From assembly GCF_019599505.1 (NCBI RefSeq), contig NZ_RKLT01000001.1, forward strand, positions 310,001-374,000: a stretch of DNA of 64,000 nucleotides. The letters are read 5' to 3'. A program made the translations under genes and the position numbers. Below are positions 27,344-36,353 of this stretch, piece by piece. The notes beneath the pieces are model-generated. The model made no database searches and was not told the origin of the DNA. It was given only the letters and a program-made list of their open reading frames with translations. Position 1 is the stretch's first letter. Each line of letters begins with the position of its first letter. The DNA is from Haloarcula nitratireducens. GTDB taxonomy: Archaea; Halobacteriota; Halobacteria; Halobacteriales; Haloarculaceae.

Positions 27344-27781
27344 ATGGGAATCTACGCTGTCAAGACCACGGCGAGTCAGGAACGCACCGTCGCGGAGATG
27401 ATCATCAACCGCGAGGAACCGGACATTCACGCGGCGCTGGCCCCGGATTCGCTGACCAGTTACGTGATGGTCGAGGCCGAGGACGCCGCCGTCTTCGACC
27501 GCATCTTAGACGAGATCCCCCACGCCAACGGCATCGTGCAGGGCGAGTCCTCCATCGCGGAGGTCGAGCACTTCCTCTCGCCGAAACCCGACGTCGAGGG
27601 AATCGCCGAAGGGGACATCGTCGAACTCATCGCCGGCCCGTTCAAGGGCGAGAAAGCGCAGGTCCAGCGCATCGACGAGGGGAAGGACCAGGTCACCGTC
27701 GAACTGTACGAGGCGACCGTCCCGATCCCGGTCACCGTGCGCGGCGACCAGATCCGGGTTCTGGACTCCGAAGAACGCTGA
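27344..27781 (+). CDS. spt5: Transcription elongation factor Spt5 (NusG)
   Basis: A 145-residue protein. The N-terminal NGN domain ([20 protein letters not shown]) is followed by a KOW domain ([22 protein letters not shown], residues ~95-125). With Spt4 it binds the RNA polymerase clamp and aids elongation. Its length fits archaeal Spt5. Second gene of the secE-spt5 pair; a strong hairpin follows 48 bp downstream. Confidence 0.95.
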   Translation: MGIYAVKTTASQERTVAEMIINREEPDIHAALAPDSLTSYVMVEAEDAAVFDRILDEIPHANGIVQGESSIAEVEHFLSPKPDVEGIAEGDIVELIAGPFKGEKAQVQRIDEGKDQVTVELYEATVPIPVTVRGDQIRVLDSEER

Positions 27782-27828
27782 CGCGTTCTTCGTGCTCTCG
27801 TTCGCTCCTCGCAGTCGCTCACGAGAAT

Positions 27829-27865
27829 AGCGAGGAGCGCTGAGCGTCGCGAAGCGCTCCTCGCT
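27829..27865 (+). terminator. 13-bp perfect inverted repeat downstream of spt5
   Basis: Arms 27829-27841 (agcgaggagcgct) and 27853-27865 are exact reverse complements with an 11-base loop. It lies between spt5 and the ABC operon. The lack of a T-run argues for a dispersed haloarchaeal palindrome or RNA-stability element as much as for a terminator. Similar 'cgctcctcgc' fragments recur in the same 190-bp gap. Confidence 0.5.
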
Positions 27866-27974
27866 CTCATCGAACCGCCGTTCTCGGAGGAGCTTACCGC
27901 CCGCAGAAGACTCAAAATACGATCGAACTGTTCTGAGGATTTAAGCGGAAACCACTCGACGGTGCGACCGGACG

Positions 27975-28925
27975 ATGCCTGCCCTCCAGACGAACGGACT
28001 GACGAAACGATTCGGCGACGTCGTCGCCGTCGACGACCTCGACCTGACCGTCGAGTCGGGCGAGGTGTTCGGCTTCCTCGGCCCGAACGGGGCCGGGAAG
28101 TCGACGACCATCAACCTCCTGCTGGACTTCATCCGCCCCACCGAGGGGAGCGTCGAAGTGCTCGGTATCGACGCGCAGACCGACCCCGAAGCGGTGCGGC
28201 GACGGGTCGGCGTCCTCCCGGAAGGATACGGCTTCGACGATCCGTTGCTCGGTCGGGAGTACCTCGAATGGGCCATCGAGACGAAGGGAACCGACGACGA
28301 CCCCGACGACCTCCTCTCGCTCGTGGGCCTCGGAGACGACGCCGACCGGCTCGCGGGCGACTACTCGAAGGGGATGCAACAGCGCCTGGCGTTCGCCATC
28401 GCGCTGGCCGGCGATCCGGACCTGCTGATTCTGGACGAGCCGTCGACCGGTCTCGACCCCAACGGCATCCAGCGGATGCGCGAGGTCGTCCGCGACCGGG
28501 CGGCCGACGGGACGACCGTCTTCTTCTCCAGTCACATCCTCTCGGAGGTCGAGGCGGTCTGTGACCGCGTCGGCGTGATGAACCGGGGCGAACTCGTCGC
28601 CGTCGACACCATCGACGGCCTCCGAGACAGCGCCGGCGGTCACGCCACCGTCGAACTCGAATGCGCGACGCCGCCGACGGGCCTCGGCGTCGAATCGCTC
28701 TCGGTCGTCGAACGCGCGACGGTCGAAGGCCGGACGCTCGTCGTCCGGTGTTCGGACCCGAGCGCGAAGGTGGACGTGGTCACGCACGTCGCCGAACGCG
28801 CCGCCGTCGAGGACATCCTCTCGGAGACCGTCCCCCTCGAAACGCTGTTCAGCGAGCTGACCGGCGGCGGCCGCGACGGCGGCGAGGCGGCGACGGCGGA
28901 CGAGCCGGCGGAGGCGCTCCAGTGA
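27975..28925 (+). CDS. ABC transporter ATP-binding protein
   Basis: A 316-residue ATPase with Walker A GPNGAGKST, signature DYSKGMQQRL, Walker B LLILDEPSTGLDP and the H-loop SSHILSE. The extra ~90 C-terminal residues match the DUF4162-like end of ABC-2 type exporter ATPases. It drives the permease encoded by the next gene, which it overlaps by 4 bp (GTGA). Substrate unknown. Confidence 0.93.
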   Translation: MPALQTNGLTKRFGDVVAVDDLDLTVESGEVFGFLGPNGAGKSTTINLLLDFIRPTEGSVEVLGIDAQTDPEAVRRRVGVLPEGYGFDDPLLGREYLEWAIETKGTDDDPDDLLSLVGLGDDADRLAGDYSKGMQQRLAFAIALAGDPDLLILDEPSTGLDPNGIQRMREVVRDRAADGTTVFFSSHILSEVEAVCDRVGVMNRGELVAVDTIDGLRDSAGGHATVELECATPPTGLGVESLSVVERATVEGRTLVVRCSDPSAKVDVVTHVAERAAVEDILSETVPLETLFSELTGGGRDGGEAATADEPAEALQ

Positions 28926-29773
28926 GCGCCCTCGACGTCGCGCGAAAGGACTTCAAGGGGGCGCGCCGCTCGCGGTCGCTGTGGGCCGTCGCGACCCTAT
29001 TGGGAGCGCTCACGGCGCTGATTGCCTTCGGGTATCAGGGGTATCAGCTCTCGCCGCGGGAGACGGTCGTACAGCTGTTCTCGACGATGGGACTGCTGCT
29101 CGCGATGTTGCTCCCCATCGTCGCGCTCGTCGCCAGCTACATGGCGATCGCCGGCGAGCGAGAGAGCGGCGGCGTGAAGTTCTTACTCGGCCTGCCGAAC
29201 ACGCGCCGCGACGTCTTCCTCGGTAAGCTCCTCAGCCGCCTCGCGGTCGTCGCCGCGGGCGTGACGTTCATGTTCGTGACGGCCAGCGCCGTCGCCGTCG
29301 CCCGCCACGGCACGCTCCCGGTCGACGTCGCCGTCGGGATGCTCGCTATCTCGCTGGTTTACGCCGCCGTGTTCGTCGCCATCGCCGTCGCCCTCTCCTC
29401 GGCGCTCGCCGAGCGAAGCCGGGCCATCGCCGCCGCCATCGGGTCGTACTTCCTGCTGGTTATCCTCTACGTGGTCCCCGGCATCGGCGTCTCGACCGTC
29501 GCGCAGTGGGTCCACACCACGATGCTCGGGGCCGAGCCGAACCTCGACCTCTACAACGCGGTGACGTACACGAGCCCCTTCATCGCCTATCGGAAGGCGG
29601 TAAACCTCGTGATGCCAGCGGGTATGGAACAGCGGGTTCTCCAGCGAACCGGCGAGAACGGCGAACTCCCGGCGTACCTCGGCGACGAGGTGTCACTCGC
29701 GGTGTTCGCCGTCTGGCTCGTCGTCCCGCTCGCGATCGGCTACCTGCGGTTCGAGGGGGCCGATCTGGAATGA
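28922..29773 (+). CDS. ABC-2 type transporter permease
   Basis: A 283-residue membrane protein starting at GTG 28922 within the end of the ATPase gene. There are about six hydrophobic segments and the cytoplasmic motif AGERESGGVKFLLGLPNTRRDVFLGKLLSR, the hallmark of ABC-2 permeases (the coupling element ERE-G). It exports an unknown substrate. The stop overlaps the next ATG (ATGA). Confidence 0.9.
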   Translation: MSALDVARKDFKGARRSRSLWAVATLLGALTALIAFGYQGYQLSPRETVVQLFSTMGLLLAMLLPIVALVASYMAIAGERESGGVKFLLGLPNTRRDVFLGKLLSRLAVVAAGVTFMFVTASAVAVARHGTLPVDVAVGMLAISLVYAAVFVAIAVALSSALAERSRAIAAAIGSYFLLVILYVVPGIGVSTVAQWVHTTMLGAEPNLDLYNAVTYTSPFIAYRKAVNLVMPAGMEQRVLQRTGENGELPAYLGDEVSLAVFAVWLVVPLAIGYLRFEGADLE

Positions 29774-30396
29774 CCCGGCGCGATACGCTCGGGAGCGCGC
29801 TCCTCGTACTGGGCGTCGTCGCCCTGCTCGGCCCGGCGCTGTTCCCCGTCCAACCGGTGTTGTACCACGACACCGGCTACGGCAGCCCGGAGAACGAGTC
29901 ACAGCTCCGCGAGCAGGGCTATCGCATCGTCGCCTACGAGAACCTCTCCGAGCGGGGACGGCACCTGTACGTCGAGACGCTTCGGTCCGGCGGCGAACAC
30001 ACGGTCCCGGTCGGCGAGGGCGCGCCCGCGTTCTCCTATCCCGACTCGGAGCGACTCGGCGAGATAGAGGACTACGCCGAGCGCCGTCGACTGACGACGG
30101 TGGTCATCGAACGGCCGCCGGAGGCGGACCTCCCGCCGGCCGACGAACCGCTCGGTGCGGCGGAGCACTCGCTTCGACGGGAGCGACGCGAAGCGAACGA
30201 AGAGGGAGAGCGAGTCGAGACGCCCGGCGAGGCCGCGGTCGAGGAACGGCAGCGAGCCATCGCTCGCTACGACCTCGTGACGACGCGGACCGACGAGCCG
30301 CCGCTGACGGCGACGCCGCAGCTCCTGCGAATCGCGCCGGCGCTGCTCGGCATCCTCGCGATCGGAACCGGCGGGTATCTCCGGTCGTCACCCTGA
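29770..30396 (+). CDS. Membrane-anchored protein of the ABC exporter operon
   Basis: A 208-residue protein with a hydrophobic segment at each end (residues ~8-28 and ~185-203) and a ~150-residue domain between them that would face outside. The middle part is charged (ERRRLTTVVIERPPEADLPPADEPLG) with no recognised fold. Coupling to the permease by a 4-bp overlap implies a joint role, perhaps as an accessory or substrate-related component. Family not recognised. Confidence 0.75.
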   Translation: MTRRDTLGSALLVLGVVALLGPALFPVQPVLYHDTGYGSPENESQLREQGYRIVAYENLSERGRHLYVETLRSGGEHTVPVGEGAPAFSYPDSERLGEIEDYAERRRLTTVVIERPPEADLPPADEPLGAAEHSLRRERREANEEGERVETPGEAAVEERQRAIARYDLVTTRTDEPPLTATPQLLRIAPALLGILAIGTGGYLRSSP

Positions 30397-30469
30397 AGCG
30401 TCGCTCCCGGACGATCGGATACGGCGTCGATGATGCGTCAGCGATGCGCGGCAGAGCGCGACTCTCGAC

Positions 30470-30760
30470 TCAGCCTTCCAGTCGCTCGACGACCTCGTTC
30501 ATGTCCGCGGCCGACTCGACGGACTCCTTGACGTTCTCGCGGCGGCGGACCTCGGCGGCGGAGGCGTCGTAGGCACGGACGTACTCGGCCCGCGAGTGTT
30601 CGTCGAACGCGTGCTTGATGGCGAAGTAGCCGTCGGGGACGACTGTCCCGCACACCTTACAGGAGACGCGGTCGTGTTCGGTCGACTGGTGGACGATGAG
30701 GTCTTCGACGCGGTCGAACTGGCTGTCGTCGCCCGCGATTGCGCACTCCCAGCGTGACAT
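30470..30760 (-). CDS. Small C2H2-like zinc protein, DUF7565-like
   Basis: A 96-residue protein starting MSRWECAIAGDDSQFDRVED. Potential metal ligands are a C2H2-like set: HQSTEH, then CKVCG (two Cys) and later His residues in IKHAFDEH. The sequence VPDGYFAIKHAFDEHSRAEYVRAY strongly resembles a haloarchaeal family I recall as DUF7565 (name from memory). One N-terminal Cys position is retained, but the second (the usual CxxxxCxxxF) appears to be Asp, so the first finger may be weakened. Role unknown. Confidence 0.75.
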   Translation of the reverse strand: MSRWECAIAGDDSQFDRVEDLIVHQSTEHDRVSCKVCGTVVPDGYFAIKHAFDEHSRAEYVRAYDASAAEVRRRENVKESVESAADMNEVVERLEG

Positions 30761-30857
30761 TGCAGAGAGGCAGGCGGGCCTCGGACAAAAGCGTTCGCCA
30801 CCGGCGGGACTGTTTCGAATAGAAACCTCTAATGGGACCACCGGGATAGCGAAAGCC

Positions 30858-31619
30858 GTGACGAGCGAGGGGTTCAACGTCGATCCACACGTCAAAGTGC
30901 TGGACGAATCTGTCGTCCAGCGGGCGAAAGAACGGGGACTCGACGCCCTCGTGTACGCCCCACACTTCACGCGACTGTCGGACATCCGCGCTCGGGCCGA
31001 GCGGTTCTCCGACGGGGACCTCCGGGTTTATCCGGCCCGAGAGCTGTTTACCGGGACGTGGCAGCGCCGACGCCACGTCCTCGCTGTGGGGCTCGACGAA
31101 CCGGTCCCGGACTTTCTCACCCTCGACGGGACGATGGCGGAACTGCGACGCCAGGGGGCCGCCGTGTTGGTCCCCCACCCCGGATTTCTGAGCGTGAGCC
31201 TCGGTCTCAGCGAGCTGGAGACCTATCGGAACACCATCGACGCGGTCGAGACGTACAACACGAAGTTCCTGCCACATCACACCCGACGAGCGAAGCGGTT
31301 CGCCCGCGAGACGGATCTACCGGCGTTCGCTTCCTCGTACGCGCACCGCGCCGGGAGCATCGGTGAGGCGTGGGTCCAGTTCGACCGGTCGTTCGACGAC
31401 GCCGAGGCGTTCGCGGCGGCGCTTCGGGACGGCGAATCGCGCCGTATCGTTCACCGCGACGGCGTGGCCCACACCGGCCGTCGGATGCTCGAATTCGCGC
31501 ATTTGGGTTACGAGAACAGTTGGGAGAAGTTCGACCGGGTGATGTTACAGGGGACCGCGCCGACCCACCCCGACCACGTCGCCTACGACGGGCGGTTCGA
31601 CGACGTGAAGGTGTACTAG
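30858..31619 (+). CDS. PHP-domain family protein
   Basis: A 253-residue protein starting at GTG 30858 (VTSEGFNVDPHVKVLDESVV). PHP-like His motifs are visible: VDPHVKV at the first strand, VYAPHFT near residue 33 and VLVPHPGF near residue 113, with the late 'SSYAHRAGSIG' contributing another His. These would bind two or three metals for phosphoester hydrolysis. The first motif is HVK, not the usual HxH, so metal binding may differ. Its last four bases overlap the 3' end of the convergent gene at 31616-32122. The substrate is unknown. Confidence 0.8.
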   Translation: MTSEGFNVDPHVKVLDESVVQRAKERGLDALVYAPHFTRLSDIRARAERFSDGDLRVYPARELFTGTWQRRRHVLAVGLDEPVPDFLTLDGTMAELRRQGAAVLVPHPGFLSVSLGLSELETYRNTIDAVETYNTKFLPHHTRRAKRFARETDLPAFASSYAHRAGSIGEAWVQFDRSFDDAEAFAAALRDGESRRIVHRDGVAHTGRRMLEFAHLGYENSWEKFDRVMLQGTAPTHPDHVAYDGRFDDVKVY

Positions 31620-32122
31620 GCGATCAGCGCCGTGTTCTCGGCGAGCATCTCGGCGACCCCCGGCGGGAGGTACTGCGGGAGGACGTAGACGAGGACGGCG
31701 ATGCCCGCGAGTTCGAGGGCGGTGATGGCGACGGTGACGACCTCGGCGTACTTACTCGACGTGGTGACCCCCGACGGGAAACCGAACTCCTCGTCCCAGA
31801 ACGGGTAAAACAGCGCGATCCCGCGCCGAGAGCCGAAGGCGTCGAGGACGTAGTGCGTCAGCACGCCGAGCCAGACCCACTGGAGGTTGCCGCCGTGATA
31901 GATCGGATGGGCGACGAAGACGAGGAGCACCGGGAGGTTGTGCAGCGTCTTCCGGTGTTTGCCGAAGGCCGTGTCGACGTCGGGGAACAGCGCGCCGAGC
32001 ACGACCGGGAGGAACACCTCGGCGATGGTCGCGAACGTCGAGACGTCGCCGGACGGGTCGAGGACGTATCCCAGTCCGATGCTCAGGAGGATGGCGTTCA
32101 GGACGTGACCGCGTTTGTTCAT
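31616..32122 (-). CDS. Membrane-bound metal-dependent hydrolase (YdjM/DUF457 type)
   Basis: A 168-residue membrane protein with three to four spans. N-terminal RGHVLNAILLSIGL and ALFPDVDTAFG-HRKTLHNLP match the LexA-regulated YdjM family: H(6), then PDVD and HR-T-H as metal ligands, and THYVLDAFGS further on. These residues line the membrane surface. Its biochemical role is unproven in archaea. Convergent with the PHP gene (4-bp overlap). Confidence 0.85.
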   Translation of the reverse strand: MNKRGHVLNAILLSIGLGYVLDPSGDVSTFATIAEVFLPVVLGALFPDVDTAFGKHRKTLHNLPVLLVFVAHPIYHGGNLQWVWLGVLTHYVLDAFGSRRGIALFYPFWDEEFGFPSGVTTSSKYAEVVTVAITALELAGIAVLVYVLPQYLPPGVAEMLAENTALIA

Positions 32123-32159
32123 CTACACGGGCCGACGCTGTGGCTCCCGAAAGGCTTTA

Positions 32160-32672
32160 CTACTCCTCCTGTACCGCCGCCAACAGGTCTGAAAGCGCCC
32201 GTCTGGCGATGCGCGCTTTCACGTCGGTCCGGTCGCCGTCGAACTCGTAGTGCGAGACCACGCAGTCAGAGTCGCCGGACTCCCACGGCGCGGCGTGTGC
32301 GACGGCGACGTACACCGTTCCGACGGGCGTCTCGGGCGAGCCGCCGGTCGGTCCGGCGACGCCCGTCGTGGCGACGCCCCAGTCGGTCCCGGCGGTGTCC
32401 CTGACGGCGCGGGCCATCTCGTCGGCGACCGGTTCGGAGACGGCTCCGTGCGCGTCGAGCGCCTCTCGCGAGACGGCGAGCAGTTCCTGTTTGGCGTCGT
32501 AAGAGTACGAGACCACCGAGCGGTCGAAGTAGTCGCTGGACCCCGGCTCGTCGGTCAGCAGCGACCCGACGAGACCGCCGGTGCAGGACTCGGCGACGGC
32601 GACGGTCTCGTCCCGTTCGCGGAGCGCCTCACCGACCCGCGCTTCGATCGGCGTCTCGCTGTCCTCGGTCAT
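32160..32672 (-). CDS. Nicotinamide-nucleotide amidase, CinA C-terminal type
   Basis: A 170-residue protein equal to the C-terminal CinA/PncC domain. [35 protein letters not shown] and [22 protein letters not shown] are the family motifs. The enzyme deamidates nicotinamide mononucleotide to recycle NAD precursors. The MoCF-like N-terminal domain of full CinA is absent, as in many archaea. Confidence 0.9.
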   Translation of the reverse strand: MTEDSETPIEARVGEALRERDETVAVAESCTGGLVGSLLTDEPGSSDYFDRSVVSYSYDAKQELLAVSREALDAHGAVSEPVADEMARAVRDTAGTDWGVATTGVAGPTGGSPETPVGTVYVAVAHAAPWESGDSDCVVSHYEFDGDRTDVKARIARRALSDLLAAVQEE

Positions 32673-32752
32673 ACCTCGGCGTTGACGGCAGGGCGGGATA
32701 AGGGTTCAGTTGCCGGCCCGGAACGTATCAGTGTGGCCGTCCAACAGACCGT

Positions 32753-32896
32753 ATGGCTTACCAGACTACGATCGGCTGGTCGCTCGTCTCCTCGGGAATC
32801 GTCACGCTGATCCTCGGCTACTTACCGGGGTCGGATCTCACGTGGGGAATCGCTCTTCTGGTGATCGGCGCGATAACGCTCTACATCCGGCAGTGA
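32753..32896 (+). CDS. 47-residue membrane protein
   Basis: A short frame (MAYQTTIGWSLVSSGIVTLI) with two hydrophobic stretches separated by a Gly-Pro-Asp turn (YLPGSDLTWG). Composition, codon use and length are typical of haloarchaeal small membrane proteins. Its start follows a GC-rich region without a clear TATA box. Function unknown. Confidence 0.6.
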   Translation: MAYQTTIGWSLVSSGIVTLILGYLPGSDLTWGIALLVIGAITLYIRQ

Positions 32897-32968
32897 CGGC
32901 TCGGTAGCCGCGAGCGAAGCCGCTCCGTTAACGGAAAGACAGACGGTCTCGGCGCACCCAACGCCGGT

Positions 32969-34087
32969 ATGGACTACGAGACGCCGCAGTTCTTTCGGGT
33001 GATGCAGTACGCCGCCCGAGCCGACCGGGACGTGGTCGACATGGTCTCGGGCAACCCCGACTGGGACCCGCCCGAGGGCCTTCGCGACGGCCTCCGGGAC
33101 TACGCCGAGGCCGACCCGAGCGAGTTCCAGTATCCGCCGAGCGTCGGCCTGCGCGACCTCCGCGAGGAGATCGCCGCTCGCCGTGACGTCGCCGTAGAGC
33201 GCGTCGTCGTCACGAACGGCGCGGGCGAGGCCAACCACCTCGCCATGAGCGGCGGTCTCGACCGCTTCGACGGCGACGAAGTCCTGCTCGCCGACCCGGT
33301 CTATCCCTACTACGCCGGCCGAGCCAACTTCCTCGACGCGGAGACGACGTTCGTCCCCGTCGCCGACGACGGCCGTCTCGACCCGGCGGACGTCCGGGCC
33401 GCGGCGAGCGAGGAGACGAGCGTCGTCGTCGTCAACTCGCCGAACAACCCGACCGGCGCGGTGTACGACGCCGACGCGATGGCCGAGTTCGCCGCTATCG
33501 CCGAGGCGAACGACGCTCTGCTCGTGAGCGACGAGGTGTACGACCACTTCGACTACTCGGGACGGTTCGGGTCCGCGCTCGAAGCGGACTCGCCCAACGT
33601 CGTCGCGACGAACTCCTTCTCGAAGTCCCTCGCCATCACCGGCTTCCGCGTCGGGTACGCGGTTTTCCCGCCCGAGGACGGCCCGAACGGCGACTTGATA
33701 GAACGCGCCCGCACCCGCCACATGCTGACGAACGTCGCCGGGAGTCGACCGGCCCAGTACGCCGTCCTGCGGGCGCTGAAGACCACCTCGCCCGAGTACT
33801 ACGCCGACTGTCGCCGCCGCCTCGAAGCGCGGATAGATCGCTTCTGCGGGGCGCTCGACGAGGCGGGTGCCGAGTTCAACCGGCCCGACGGCGGCTTCTA
33901 CGTGATGGCGCGCTTTCCCGACTTCCCGGGGAGTTTCGAGAACGTCTACGAGCTCGTCGACGAGGCGGGCGTCGGCGGGATGCCCGGCGAGGCGTTCGGC
34001 GACTCCCGAGCCGACTGGATCCGCTTCGCGCTGGTGACCCCGCGCGTGGACGAAGCGGCCGAGCGGCTGGCCGACTTCTTCGGGTGA
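32969..34087 (+). CDS. PLP-dependent aminotransferase class I/II
   Basis: A 372-residue fold-type I aminotransferase. NSPNNPTGAVYDA near residue 152 binds the cofactor, LVSDEVYDHFDY carries the PLP-ring aspartate and tyrosine, and NSFSKSLAITGFRVGYA holds the Schiff-base lysine; the C-terminal RFALV includes the carboxylate-binding arginine. Aspartate- or aromatic-type substrates are plausible but not resolved. It seems monocistronic. Confidence 0.9.
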   Translation: MDYETPQFFRVMQYAARADRDVVDMVSGNPDWDPPEGLRDGLRDYAEADPSEFQYPPSVGLRDLREEIAARRDVAVERVVVTNGAGEANHLAMSGGLDRFDGDEVLLADPVYPYYAGRANFLDAETTFVPVADDGRLDPADVRAAASEETSVVVVNSPNNPTGAVYDADAMAEFAAIAEANDALLVSDEVYDHFDYSGRFGSALEADSPNVVATNSFSKSLAITGFRVGYAVFPPEDGPNGDLIERARTRHMLTNVAGSRPAQYAVLRALKTTSPEYYADCRRRLEARIDRFCGALDEAGAEFNRPDGGFYVMARFPDFPGSFENVYELVDEAGVGGMPGEAFGDSRADWIRFALVTPRVDEAAERLADFFG

Positions 34088-34221
34088 CTACACCGCCTCC
34101 ACGCGGCGGAACAGTGCCGCGCCGAGGGCGACGATGACGGCGGCGACGACCATCGCACCGAAGTCCACGATCAGCGCTCGGTCGGAGTAGCCGACGAGTC
34201 TGAGCGGGAGCGGACGGTCGG

Positions 34222-35268
34222 TCAGTTGAAGATCAGTTCCACGTCGAGCGCCCGCGACAACAGCGCGTCGTCGTAGTGCTCTCCGGTCTGTTCGGGGTGG
34301 GACTCGTCGATAGCCCGCACTTTCTGGACGGTGTTGGCGAAGTTCTTGTAGGTGGCCTCGTCGACCATCTGGCCGTCGACGACGACGGCTCCCGTCCCCT
34401 CGCGCTTGGCGTCGTTGAACGCCTCTATCTTCGAGAGGTCGCGGTCCAGTTCCTCGCCGCTGGGCATGTGGACGCGGTTGGCCTGCGCGGTCTGTTTGGG
34501 GTGCAGCGACCACGAGCCGTCGATGCCGATGGTCGCCTCGTGCTCGACCTGGTCGGCGTATCCCTCGGCGTTGTAGTAGGTGACGCCCGCGCGTTCGTGG
34601 AACAACTGGTCGAAGGGACCGCCGATGGCGACGATGTCCGCGGCGCTCGTCTCGTTCGAGAGCGCTTCGAGCAGGCCGTCCCAGCGGGGGCGCTCGCCGT
34701 GGAGCGCCCGGCCGCCCAGTTCCGCCGTGTAGTCGACCGGCCCGAAGACGATGCCGGACAGCCGGGAGTCGGCGGCGAACTGGCAGATCTCCCGCAGGTC
34801 CGAGCGGGCCGCGGCGGTCTCCAGAATTATCGCCATCTCCAGCGTGCCGTCCGCTAGGCCAGCCTCGCGTTCGGCGTCGGCCAGCACGCCGGCGGCGTCG
34901 CGCACGTCGTCGAGGCGGCCGACCTTCGGGAAGACGAACCCGTCGAGGTGTTCGCCCACTTCGTCGGCGAGCCGGCGGACCTGCTCGGTGCCGCGTTCGC
35001 GGAACTCCTCGCCGTCGTAGGCCCACTCGACGCGCGGGAGGATCTCCCCGGCGAAGTCGGGCGCGTGGTCGGGCAAGCGGTCGGCGATGTTCTCGACGGC
35101 CTCGTCTTTCATCGACGGCGCGGTGCCGTCCTCGATGTCGGGCACGAGCCAGTCGGGGGTCTGGAACCCCTCGCTGGTCAGCCCCGAGTCGAGGAACTTC
35201 GCGCTGTCGTCTCGCGGAACGGCGGCCGGTGCGGTCTGGAACGTGCGGCAGAGTCGTGTGTCGGTCAT
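34222..35268 (-). CDS. Beta-methylmalyl-CoA lyase (CitE-like), methylaspartate cycle
   Basis: A 348-residue HpcH/HpaI-citrate lyase beta type enzyme. PDIEDGTAP near residue 43, IILETAAA (metal-binding Glu) and GIVFGPVDYTAEL (metal-binding Asp) are the family sites, with HPKQ later in the chain. In haloarchaea this enzyme cleaves beta-methylmalyl-CoA to glyoxylate and propionyl-CoA. It is last in the five-gene operon; its start overlaps the hydratase stop by 4 bp. Malyl-CoA thioesterase, a related protein needed for the cycle, is not in the window. Confidence 0.9.
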   Translation of the reverse strand: MTDTRLCRTFQTAPAAVPRDDSAKFLDSGLTSEGFQTPDWLVPDIEDGTAPSMKDEAVENIADRLPDHAPDFAGEILPRVEWAYDGEEFRERGTEQVRRLADEVGEHLDGFVFPKVGRLDDVRDAAGVLADAEREAGLADGTLEMAIILETAAARSDLREICQFAADSRLSGIVFGPVDYTAELGGRALHGERPRWDGLLEALSNETSAADIVAIGGPFDQLFHERAGVTYYNAEGYADQVEHEATIGIDGSWSLHPKQTAQANRVHMPSGEELDRDLSKIEAFNDAKREGTGAVVVDGQMVDEATYKNFANTVQKVRAIDESHPEQTGEHYDDALLSRALDVELIFN

Positions 35269-36353
35269 TGCTGTCGCTGGATGAGGGCGGTTCGCCGGCC
35301 CGAGTAGACCGGGGTGCTGTCCTGGTTGAAGGCGACGTGCTCGAAGGTCACCGCGCCCGCGCGGTCGGGGCCCGAATCGGGGTCGCAGTCGAGGACGCGC
35401 GTGAACCCGTAGACGGTGTCGCCGAGCGTGACGAACGCGTGGAAGCGCTCGTCCGCGAACCGGCGCTCGCGGTAGGTCGCCTCGTCCGAGCGGGCGTGCG
35501 CGAGCGCGATGGAGCGAGTCACGTCGCCGTAGGCGACGATGTCGCCCGACGGCGAGTCGGCCATCTCGTCGCGGTTGTGGTGCTGACGGGCGGTGTTGAG
35601 CGTCGCCAGCGGCAGGCCCGCGACGAGTTGGTCGTCCATCGTCCGCCCGCGCTCGTGGCGGTAGGCGACCGCGGCGTTCTCGTCTCGGGCGCGGGAAAGC
35701 GCGCTCTCGAAGTCCTCGAAGCGCGCCCCGTCGGGCGCGAGGAGCGTCTCCGGGAGGTCGGGAGGGTCGGGGTCGGTCCCGTCTCCGTCGGCCATCGACC
35801 CGCTGCCGTCGGTAGCGGCGGGTTCGCGCCGCGGGACCATGTTCGTCCGCTCGTAGGAGACGAGCCGGTCGCCGGTCTCGCGGTCCCGGCCTTCCGTCTC
35901 CCACGTCACGATGCCGTAGGCCGGACGTGACGACGACGTGCGGGTATCGACCACGCGAGAGGTGACGGCCAGCTCGGTGCCGGGATAGGCCGGCCGGTGG
36001 AACTCGACGTCTGTGCGTCCGAGGAAGTACCCGCCCTTCTCCGAGAGGTCCTCGACGGTGATCCCCATCACGCAGGCGAGCAGGTAGTCGGGGTGGACCG
36101 GCACGCCGTCGAATCCCCGTTCGCGGGCGGTGTCGCTCCGCCAGTAGGCCGGGTCGTGGTTCAGCGTCTGACCCATCCACTGCTCGCTGCCGTGCTGTGA
36201 GAGGCGCAGGCCGGGGTCGTGGCTGAGGTCGTCGCCCTCCGCGAAGAACTCGAAGTATCGGCCCTTCTCGCGGGTCGTCGCCCGGTCGAGCAGCGCGTCG
36301 AAGGCGTCCTCGTCGGCGCAGTCGATGGCGTCCGGGTCGCTCCAGTCAGTCAT
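35265..36353 (-). CDS. Mesaconyl-CoA hydratase
   Basis: A 362-residue protein with two hot-dog (MaoC-like) halves: the N-terminal half with GQTLNHDPAYW and FHRPAYPGTEL, and the C-terminal half with FADERFHAFVTLGDTVYGFTRV. It adds water to mesaconyl-CoA giving beta-methylmalyl-CoA. The start at 36353 (MTDWSDPDAI) overlaps the upstream mal stop (ATGA). An acidic linker of ~45 residues joins the halves. Family placement rests on the motifs and the operon. Confidence 0.9.
   Translation of the reverse strand: MTDWSDPDAIDCADEDAFDALLDRATTREKGRYFEFFAEGDDLSHDPGLRLSQHGSEQWMGQTLNHDPAYWRSDTARERGFDGVPVHPDYLLACVMGITVEDLSEKGGYFLGRTDVEFHRPAYPGTELAVTSRVVDTRTSSSRPAYGIVTWETEGRDRETGDRLVSYERTNMVPRREPAATDGSGSMADGDGTDPDPPDLPETLLAPDGARFEDFESALSRARDENAAVAYRHERGRTMDDQLVAGLPLATLNTARQHHNRDEMADSPSGDIVAYGDVTRSIALAHARSDEATYRERRFADERFHAFVTLGDTVYGFTRVLDCDPDSGPDRAGAVTFEHVAFNQDSTPVYSGRRTALIQRQQ

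Noticed and set aside
34088..34153. Possible 21-residue hydrophobic peptide downstream of the lyase gene
   Set aside because: MVVAAVIVALGAALF is membrane-like, but the frame is very short and no upstream start outside the lyase gene is convincing. It may be a remnant or the end of a small gene.
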